From Thermothielavioides terrestris NRRL 8126 (Eukaryota; Ascomycota; Sordariomycetes; Sordariales; Chaetomiaceae), in contig NC_016461.1 of assembly GCF_000226115.1 (NCBI RefSeq), positions 806,001-870,000 on the forward strand: 64,000 bases of DNA, given 5' to 3'. The notes beneath the pieces are model-generated. The model did not search any database and was not told where the DNA came from. It saw only the letters and a program-made list of their open reading frames with translations. The stretch's first letter is position 1, and each line of letters opens with the position of its first letter. Shown here piece by piece: positions 55,926-64,000 of this stretch. The translations under genes and the position numbers were made by a program.

Positions 55926-57454
55926 GGTGAAGTCCTCACCGCCTCAGCAGCACGTGTTGTGCAACTTCCGGGTATGACCGCAGCAAATTGAGAGGCGGGA
56001 TGGCAGGAAGGTTCGAGCAAGCCGGAGGGAGAACGGGGATGTCCCATCCCGCCCAAATAAATAAAGGAAGCCGCCGGAATCACGGGGCCTGGGCAGCCTG
56101 GGGGCCGGGCAGAATGTCTTCCGTCTTAGCTGCTCATCGATCGCGTTTTAGGCAGGAGGTGAAGCTTTAGCGAGCTCCCACCCGCGAACTCTCATGGTGC
56201 ATGCAACCTGGAACCCTGCTTGCAGGCAAACTGCAGCTCTGGATGCCTGCGGTTCGAACCTGGATAGAATGCGCATGTGTACGCCCGGGGTCGTGCCTGG
56301 AATCGGCCCGGGAAGGGGAAGGGACACCCCAGACCCAAGCGTGGGTTTCCCCAACCAGGGCCGAGACCAGGATCGTCGCCGCTCGCGCCCAACTTGGCAG
56401 GATGTTTGGACGTGTTCGGCGGAGAAGCAGCCACGCCTCAATTGGATTCGCCTTCATCTCATCTCAGACATCGTCCATGCTCCAATTGCAACCTCTCTCC
56501 GAGCGAAAACGGTTGCGCCCGTTTCTCCTTCCTTACCTTACTCTGTCCGTGTAGCTATGTGTTAGTCTCTGGCACGCCCGCCCGGATGGTTGCATCCATC
56601 TGGTCATCCATTGGCGCCCTTCCGGGGACGAGCATCGAAAAAAAAATCGATTGTTGTTGGGGCTGCATTCCCCCGCACGCAACCCCAGCTGCAAGTCCAA
56701 TCCCACCGGGAAAAGCCCCGAAGGAATTGAACTGCCAAAACCAGCGCCTGTCATTCGTCCAAGATTCCCCGGATTCGGAGTGACGTCAGGCCATGCTACT
56801 GCCGAGGAGACAGGGGTAAGTAATATGGAAGTTACTTACATAAGAAGTGCGGGGCAGTGAGTTAGCGCTGGCCGGGCCAGTCCACTGCGGATACTCCGGG
56901 GAGTCCGGGGGAGTGGTCGGAACCTGGGCGCAAGCTTCGACTCGGCTGACTCTCTCGCCCTACCAGCTCCCTACCTTACATTACACGTGCTTGGGAGCCG
57001 CAAACATGCAGAGAGATCTAGGTACTAGCCGGTGGTGCTTGACGATATCAGGAGCGGTGGCTCCTTGCCTTGTTTAGGTGTGCCTAGGTGCCTTGGTCGG
57101 CAGTCCGGTTAACCTTTCTCCCGCTCACTAACTCCACTCTCGGCGATATCCGGCGTCCCCCGCGCAGCAGCCCGGGTCCGCCGCTCAACAGTCAGCCTTG
57201 GAATAGTTGGACTCTCGGCCCGCATTGTCGGCCCTTTTTTATCCGCTCATGGAATGGGCTGCCGGGGTGGCACCGAGGCTGAGCGAGGAAATGGCATATT
57301 GACGCAGTGCGTCCACCGGACTCGCGGGCCCGGCACAGGATGCGAGGTTATTTGACCAGACTGAACTAGGCTGATATCGGCTGTCTTTTCGGCAAGATGC
57401 ATAAGCACTGGGCATCAGTGCAGCGCGTGTGAAGCCGCTCGCGGGCTCTTCGAT
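55926..57454. other. Intergenic region upstream of the trehalase gene
   Basis: 1.5 kb containing the trehalase promoter and the 3' flank of the threonine aldolase gene. No gene is supportable. A GGTTCGAACC box at 56248-56257 resembles a tRNA B-box but lacks the other tRNA parts. Confidence 0.5.
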
Positions 57455-58925
57455 TCATTGTGACCGGTACATCGAGGTTTCGCCGTCTTGGCTCGCATGG
57501 CTCCCACCACTCTGACCTCTGCCACCAAGCACGGCCTTGAAGATGTTCGCCAGCCTTGGGATGACAAAGTCACGGTTCTGGTAGATCTGGTAGTGTATGA
57601 CCAGTCTGCCGCCGAGGAGTTTCAACCCGGCCTCCCTCCCTAGCGCCTCAAACCTTGCGCCTGTGCAGTTCGCGTCGTCCAGATCAAGCCAAACCATGTT
57701 GGTGTGCACTGGGTGGACGAGCTTGCCGCCCAGGTCGGTCCACATCTTGGACACTTCCTGTGCGAGAACATGCGTGTTGCGTAGCAGACCGCCCTCCCCG
57801 TTAGGCCCCTTCCCGAACGTCTCGTCGACCGCAACGCGCGCCGCGGCCGTGACGACGCCTGACTGGCGCAGGCCGCCGCCAATGGACTTCCTCACCCAGC
57901 GTGCGTGCTTGATCACGTCCTTGCTGCCAACAAGGATGCTGCCGATCGGGGCGCCGAGGCCCTTGGAGAAACAGAGGCTCACCGTGTCGAAGCAGGAGGC
58001 GAAGTCGACGAGGCTGCCTGCGCCCGACGCCGCGACCTCCCAGAGCCGAGCCCCGTCGCAGTGCATCTTGAGGCCGTGCTGCCGAGCAAAGGCCGAGATG
58101 CGTCGGACCTCCTGGAGGGGCATTATCATGCCGTTGAGCGTGTTCTCGAGGCTGATGACCCGCGTTGGGCATGTGTGTACGTCATCGTCCAGATACACGT
58201 TGGCCTTGATGTCTTCCAAAGTGAGGTAGACCCCGTTCTTTGGGACGACTGTCTTGACCAGAGCGCCCGTCAGAGTTGCGACTCTGGACAGAAGTCAGCA
58301 CGGCTCGGTGAAGAGCCCGAGGCGATAGCTGGTTGGCTCACCCGCCGGCTTCATATTTCACAATATGCGAACGGTAGTCACACAACACACCGTGCGGTGG
58401 TTGTGTGAGCAAGGACCGCAGCGCCAGCTGGTTGCCCATGGTGCCGGACAGGACGAACAGGCCAGCCTCTTTGCCAGTCAGGGCGGCACAGTGGCTCTCC
58501 AGGTCCATCGTCGTAGGGTCTTCGTTGAAGACATCATCCAGCAGGGTGCAAGACTGGATCGCAGCGAGCATGGAGGCCGTCGGAGTGGTCATAGTGTCGC
58601 CTGCCCGGTGTCAGTCGAGAGCCGTACTCGTTTGGGGATGGGGCCGACATCACTGACTCCTGAGATCGCAACCGCCTGCCCCGTCACTCCCGATCCAGGC
58701 ATTGTGCCTTGGAGCGGCCATTTTCGAGGCGCTGTCTTCGTTGCTCAAAGACATCTTGGAAGCCCGTACTGTCGATGTTCCAAAGGGAGCCACCGTGTTT
58801 GGAGGAAGCAGTCTTGACAAAGGGCTGTTGCGCTCTTCACGAACGAGTAAAACGCGGGGTGGAGCGCAAGCCAAAATGCTCCTCCGCCCCACCGCCGCCG
58901 ATATGACTGTTCGCCGGAGTTGCAT
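57455..58925 (-). CDS. GLY1: L-threonine aldolase (PLP-dependent), possibly with a targeting extension
   Basis: It cleaves threonine (and allo-threonine) to glycine and acetaldehyde. Exons 58925-58658, 58600-58342 and 58283-57455 give 451 residues. The first intron uses a GTCAGT donor and is required to restore the family motif DLRSDTMTTPTASML; the second (58341-58284) has GTGAGC. The fold-type I core shows PHGVLCDYRSHIVKYEAGG, HCDGARLWE and the PLP-binding Lys283 in LCFSKGLGAPIG. The first about 75 residues precede the normal family start: MQLRRTVISAAVGRRSILAC is Arg-rich with no acidic residue, as in a matrix presequence. In-frame Met codons at residues 58 and 69 would give a cytosolic form. 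Yeast Gly1 is cytosolic, so the extension could be real dual targeting or translated leader. Confidence 0.9.
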
Positions 58926-59773
58926 CCCCGTGTGCTGCTCGGTTCCCTATTCGGCCTCGGCGTGACGCAGCTTGCCGACGATTACCGGACCGGATCGGAG
59001 CGGTACCGCAAGGCGGAAGCGGAAGGAAGGGCAGCGTGGTTCTTGCCGTAGTAACAATCAGAACCGGCAACAAACTTGGAAGCCACACTTCAATTTGTGT
59101 CCACAATCCACATCTGCCCCGAATTGGAAGCTGGGAGCCGAGCGTGCTGTCCGCAGGTGCGGTCCACCTCTGCGGTGTTTGGAAGGCAGCGGCCACGAGG
59201 CCGAGGGACCCACTCGCTGCGAGTAGGTATTGCACGCTCAAACCACCCTCACCTGCTGCAGGTAATCGTCATTCAACAACCCATTTCCATCCCGCGGAAC
59301 AACATATCGGCGAGACGGCTGCCCTTCGTTGTGATATGTTTTGTATTCGGCTGTTGGGATTGTCTGTGCGGGACGGGAGTGCCGCCCCTCCAGCCTGCGC
59401 AGCAATGTTCCATGCACTGCAGAACCCAACCGGCCGCCAACCACCCAGGGTCCGATGGGTTTCGGGGCCTAAGATTGTGTCAAGTATTAAGAACGCAACT
59501 GGCCAGCCTGGCGCTCTGGTTCCCCCTTCGAGGAGCACAACTGTCCGCAGGTCCTAGGCCGGTTCCTGTCCTTCCTCGAACTTCTCGGATGGCCCTCTGC
59601 GGGACGCCGGACACTGAAAGATTACGATAGGCCGTGCCATGAACAGCATGAAACTGAAACGATGAAGCAACATTGTGAGAGATGACCGAGCCATCACACT
59701 TCGATTGGGACAAGCGGCAACTTCGGTCTACCAAGTGTTTCAAAGACCCCGGATACTGAACGCAACCCCGACC
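58926..59773. other. Intergenic region between threonine aldolase and the Zn2Cys6 gene
   Basis: Promoter of threonine aldolase and 3' flank of the transcription-factor gene, which lies on the same strand. No gene is supportable; frames of up to 184 codons on the plus strand look accidental. Confidence 0.5.
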
Positions 59774-62633
59774 TCATCGATTTCGATCATCGGCGTCCAA
59801 GCTTTCTCTGCCATTGTTCGACATCCCCGGGCCTGTGAAAACCCCAAAGATCCCGGCGTGATGATCTCGGGTCCGGCCTGGATCGTTCACATCGGTATAT
59901 GACTCGCCCCACGACATGGGGTGGCCAAGCCCGAGCCCTTGCCAATCCCAGTTCTCGAGTATCGAGGGCGCGTTGTTGCCGAACGCCTCGAGATTAGCAC
60001 TCTGGTGCATGAGCATGCCGCTCCCCAAACCGTTTATTGGCACATGAGCTGGTTGCCAATCCGCCTGGCTCAAGGGAATCGCGTGAACGGGTCCCAGGCC
60101 AGCCATCTGCCCGAATCCGGGAGCGGGCTCAAAGCTTTCCGACGTCATAATCCCGGCCGTGGATATAGCGCTTACTGCCGGCACGAAGCTCTCCGCGGTC
60201 CCAATGTTCTGCGGACGGATAGGAACTATCGGCGCCAGTGGGTTGGTGGATGGAAGACAATCCCCCACTGTCCCGACTGTCGATGGTTGAAGGATGGACC
60301 CCTGCCACGGTTGAGCTCCCGCTGACGCTTGCGCATTTATGGATCGAGAGTGATCCGGCGAAGACATGGAGGTGTCGCTGCGTGGCGGTAGGTTGGACGA
60401 ATCCAAGGTCGAAACGCGCTCGGAATCCGCACTGACAGATCTGTGCTGCTCAGACCGCGGAGCGTGACTCGTTTCAGAGAGGGCTCGGCTCGCCAAGGGA
60501 TTCATGGAGAATGCTGTGGCTGGGCTATCTTCGCTCAGCGGAGTAATACTCCCGTCCTTTGAGCGCTTCGGCATCCTGATCGCTCCTTGCTCCTCGGGAC
60601 TCAACGGCAGTTTGACGAGAAGTCCTTTGAGGATGCGATACAGCGCAGTCGTCGTCTTGGACTCGGAAGACGCCTCTGCAAGCATTCTCAACGCTTTTCG
60701 GATACCCTCGAGGACCGTCTCCCTCTGCGGAAGGTTACGAGCCTCGTCCTGCAAAATTGCAGAGCACATGACGGTTGCCGAGTCGAAAATGCAGAAGATG
60801 GCATAGTGGAACTTGGCGCCTATCGAGACCAGATTCTCGAAGAGAGTCCACGACACATCCATGAGACCGAGACACGCTTGGACGCCCGCTGCTCGCAGAC
60901 TTAATTCGAGCCTCGACATCGGTTTCGACGAGTTACGCGTGAGAAAGGGTCTCAGTTGGCTGAAAGAACCCATGTATCCGATCAAGTGCAGATAACGTCG
61001 TTGGAACGTGACCCACTCGTACTCATCATCCCAACGAGTATCCGGCGCGTCCAAGGCGTATTCGGCTGGGAGGTTCGCGAGCCACTTGTCAACCACCTCC
61101 TTCATCCGCCAGGCCACCTGTGCCTTGTCCGCGCTCGAATCTGAAGCCCTGCCAAGCTGTGCAGCCATGTCGATGCAAAGCTGGCAGTGGAGATTCATAT
61201 GGCGGAATGGCGACGGCTGGTTTGGGCGCTGAGGATTGTTCTCGAGGGTCAGTGTCGGCATCTCAACCGTGCAGTCGGCGTGGTTGATCAGAAGTGGGCG
61301 CGACAGCATGGAACTCAGCGCACTTGGGAAAGTCAGCTCCGGCTCTCACCGGTCGTGCAGCAGACTCACTCACAAATCCCACAGATACAGAATCACCCAC
61401 ATGCGCCTTCTCATTTCACGGTCGAACTCCGACATGCCCTCGGACAACTGGTCTTGGTGCAGGCCTTGAAAACGTTAGCTTGGCGTGAGATACCTGGGCA
61501 GGCGCTGGCCAGCAAGATTTACCTATTTCGTTTGCTGCTCGGATGGCCTTGCTCAGAGCATGCCAGGCGTCTGTCCATTTCTCGGCGGACTTACACCAGC
61601 ACGCCGTGAGGAACAGCTGCTGGACGTGGACTAGCCCGCCTTTCCCAGGCGGAATGCTTTCGCCGAGCTTCTCGGCCGCGGCATGGAGACGGGCCGAGAG
61701 GGTCAGGACGTCTGTCTCAAGCTCCGCCTCCAGCCTGACTTTAACATGGTCGTCGATGATAAAATGGAGCGAGCAAGCGCAGACGCGCAGGATCAAGCTC
61801 GTGAGCTCCGGCCTCACCCTATTCCGTGGAGTCGCCCACCAGCCATCATACTGGGCCCTGAATTGTGGAGGATACAGGGCATAGTACTGATGATTTGCAC
61901 CACCAAGCCAGTTGTCAACGAGACAGTCTACTTCGAGTCAACATCCGCGGTGGAAGCTCGATGATGAAGCGAGAATTACCAGTGTACCGCTTTTCGGGCA
62001 TCAAGGACAGAGCCGACTTTAGCTCCTCAGACTGTTCGCCTGCGGTCTCCTCGAGCAGGTCCCCCACTGCCTGTAGGACGGTTAGTGGGCGAGGACTCGC
62101 GGTTCTGAACGTGATGCGCGCCACTTGTTTTTACCTTCGGACCAAGGCCATGATGACCCAACACCAAGTGGTAATGGTGAGGCATGTAGCCTAGGCCGTT
62201 CAAGGCCGCGCTCACATCGACTCCCACGGAGTTGTCATCGAGTTCCGGGATCCCATCAGATAACGCCAGGTTATCTGAACCATCGGAACTACGCTTCCTG
62301 GACGTCCTGGATGGGGGGGAAGGGGCCGGTCAGCAGCGATGCGGACCGTGTCAGGCTCATAGTGCTGACCTTGATGATCCATCGGGCGAACGCTTCTCTG
62401 GGGAAGACTTGGGAGCAGGCGCTTTTGAAACAAACCGGCACAGGTGGGAGACCCCTCGCTTCAAGCAATGGTTGCATGGGAATTCTCTATTACACTTTGC
62501 CGGCTGTCAGTTCAGATGCTCTCAAGCGAACAACACCATTGTGGGGGCCTCCTCGGGTGGCCGAGGGATTCACCTTCTGCTTGCGGCGCTGGCATTCGGC
62601 GCACGACAGCGCTCCTGCGGCGTTCGAGGCCAT
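59774..62633 (-). CDS. Zn2Cys6 (Gal4-type) transcription factor with fungal-specific middle homology domain
   Basis: Exons 62633-62574, 62494-62370, 62306-62135, 62070-61980, 61930-61523, 61464-61374 and 61322-59774 give 831 residues; every junction keeps phase. The first intron falls inside the zinc cluster, which is complete only after splicing: Cys11, 14, 21, 27, 30 and 39 in CAECQRRKQKC and PCNHCLKRGVSHLC. A coiled-coil-like segment (DLLEETAGEQSEELKSALSL) follows. Residues about 180-520 form the fungal transcription-factor domain, including YYALYPPQFRAQYDGWW, VHVQQLFLTACWCKSAEKWT and REMRRRMWVILYLWD. The C-terminal 250 residues are Ser/Pro-rich and probably activating. Neither adjacent gene identifies its target; it could be pathway-specific for an unlinked locus. 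Two acceptors are AAG, which is permitted but less usual. Confidence 0.88.
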
Positions 62634-64000
62634 GCCGTCGTTCAGCGTAATCGAGTTGTGTCTGGTGTGCAGCACGGACGGGTGGTATAAAACCGTGTGT
62701 ATACGCTGGGCGACTACAGAGTTCCAGGTTGATCGCGGCGGGTGCCGCGATGGAGGCTGACGGGAACACCAGGGTCAAATTGAAGGAAGCGGAGCAAGTT
62801 CAGCCGCCAGCCCAGTCATGAAACAGACAGACAGCCCTCCCTGAAGCGACCTCCTTGTGACTAAGGACAAGGACGACAACCTTAGTTTTTTGAGCACACC
62901 GAGAACAACGCTTCCCAGATTCTTGGGCGGCCCTAATCAGTGACCGCCAAGACGATTGCGGGCACGAAGGATTTTACATGCTTTACACAGTACATACATA
63001 CCGATGTCCCCAAAATTGCCAGTCATGCTCCTCGAGGACCGGCACCACACACTACCACTCTTGGGACGAAGTGCGCGCCTCAAAGCAAACTCACCGCGAT
63101 CACCGTATTGTTGATGCAGGTGTGAATATCATGGCCCGCTCGACAACAGGTCTCAGCGGGGCCACGACACCGAAGAAAATTCCCGGCGGGCTGGGCTCGG
63201 GGTGAGCAACCGTGCAAGATTTGGAATTCCCCCCTGTCAGTAACTCAGGCTGAGGTTGTCGTCACTTTTGAGTTGCCGCTCCAGGCAACACAGCAAGGGA
63301 CTGCCCGGGCCGAGCAACACAGTCCCTCCACCCACCCTCTGTTTGGCTGCTGCGGTGCCGTAGTGAAACAAGCCAGATTCGTTTAAGGATTGCGTCTCAC
63401 GCTAAGTAAGTTAAGGTAGTTCACTACATACTCTCTTGGCACCGGCGCTCGCCGTGGCGTTCCTATATAGTGTATCCTACACTAGGTGTGAATTGTTCGA
63501 TCCCCCGATTGGCGGCTGGAAGACATCCATCCTCCGTCAGCGACTGGGTAAATCCCTTCACCAGTAGTACATATACTACATATGTTACATATCTTCGCAC
63601 AAACAGCGAATAATGAATCGACAGCCCAGCGAAGGAGCAGACGATGGCTACCTAGCACTGTCCAAGATGAGTAAGCCACCCCAATAACGAGCCGATCTGC
63701 CATCCCAGGACCCACTGCCCTGTCGATCAGGGCGCGGAGCTTCCCCCTTTTCGTTCAGCTCCCTCCCCCCTTTTCCTCACCTGCTCCGTGCACTCACTCA
63801 CTTTCTGAGGGGCAAGACGCTCGGGTGGAGGAGGAAAAAGGAAGGAAGGAAGGAATGGCCAAGCCGGCACAGCGTGATCATGCTCCGGGAGCCTGATCGG
63901 GCCGTGACACTGTAGCCAAACACCGCTGTGAACTTTGCTCGTGGATGACGTCGAGTAGAATCCTTCCACGCCCCAGTGGCAAGCAAGCCACAAGAACATC
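62634..64000. other. Upstream region of the Zn2Cys6 gene to window end
   Basis: No supportable gene. It contains a TATAGTGTATCCTACACTA near-palindrome (63466-63484) and an AT-rich ATATACTACATATGTTACAT segment (63571-63590). CT-rich and GA-rich stretches at 63740-63860 may be the leader of a gene beyond the window. Confidence 0.45.

Noticed and set aside
56197..56275. tRNA-like segment around GGTTCGAACC
   Set aside because: The T-stem does not pair, there is no A-box at the right distance, and no acceptor stem forms.

Overview
The window is nuclear DNA of a filamentous ascomycete, most likely a sordariomycete and possibly Chaetomiaceae-like. The genes are G/C-rich at third codon positions. 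They carry short introns (about 50-105 nt) with GTRNGT-type donors and CTRAC-like branch sites. The gene repertoire is typically fungal: a Zn2Cys6 regulator, a hybrid histidine kinase, a secreted GH37 trehalase, a GH79 glucuronidase, and C2H2-TPR and DUF7580-type proteins. I cannot name the species from sequence alone. All multi-exon models below were built by hand from splice sites, reading-frame phase and protein-family resemblance.

Layout. 0-8 kb: TIM10 (partial, minus) is divergent from a mitochondrial lysyl-tRNA synthetase; a repeat-rich intergenic stretch follows, then a large orphan F-box-like protein (minus). 8-14.4 kb: a gene-poor island with an inverted-repeat element at 11153-11528 that contains a degenerate telomere-like hexamer array. 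14.4-26.4 kb: an Ala/Glu/Lys-rich PH-domain protein, a hybrid histidine kinase (minus) with a 19-nt homopolymer just upstream of its start, a second gene-poor stretch holding a fragment of the same element (24118-24180), and a four-span membrane protein. 26.8-32.5 kb: GH79 glycosidase (minus), succinate-semialdehyde dehydrogenase and a frameshifted APH-kinase remnant. 32.7-37.9 kb: a divergent pair, a C2H2/TPR protein and a DUF7580-type protein, resembling components of fungal non-self-recognition repertoires. 40-42.7 kb: a large disordered orphan protein. 42.7-49.7 kb: a second gene-poor island with one tentative small three-exon gene. 49.7-53 kb: a compact conserved cluster, RAD1 (9-1-1 clamp), OST5 (oligosaccharyltransferase) and GCN5 (SAGA acetyltransferase). 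53.7-62.6 kb: secreted trehalase, threonine aldolase and a Zn2Cys6 transcription factor, all minus strand.

Functionally the window mixes housekeeping genes (mitochondrial import and translation, N-glycosylation, checkpoint, chromatin), carbon and nitrogen metabolism (trehalose, glucuronides, GABA shunt, threonine/glycine) and signalling or recognition genes. There is no evidence of one coordinated pathway or of a secondary-metabolite cluster. The most unusual items are the telomere-like hexamers inside a terminal-inverted-repeat element, the poly-C tract whose length decides whether an upstream ATG joins the kinase reading frame, and the C2H2-TPR/DUF7580 divergent pair with near-identical TPR units.
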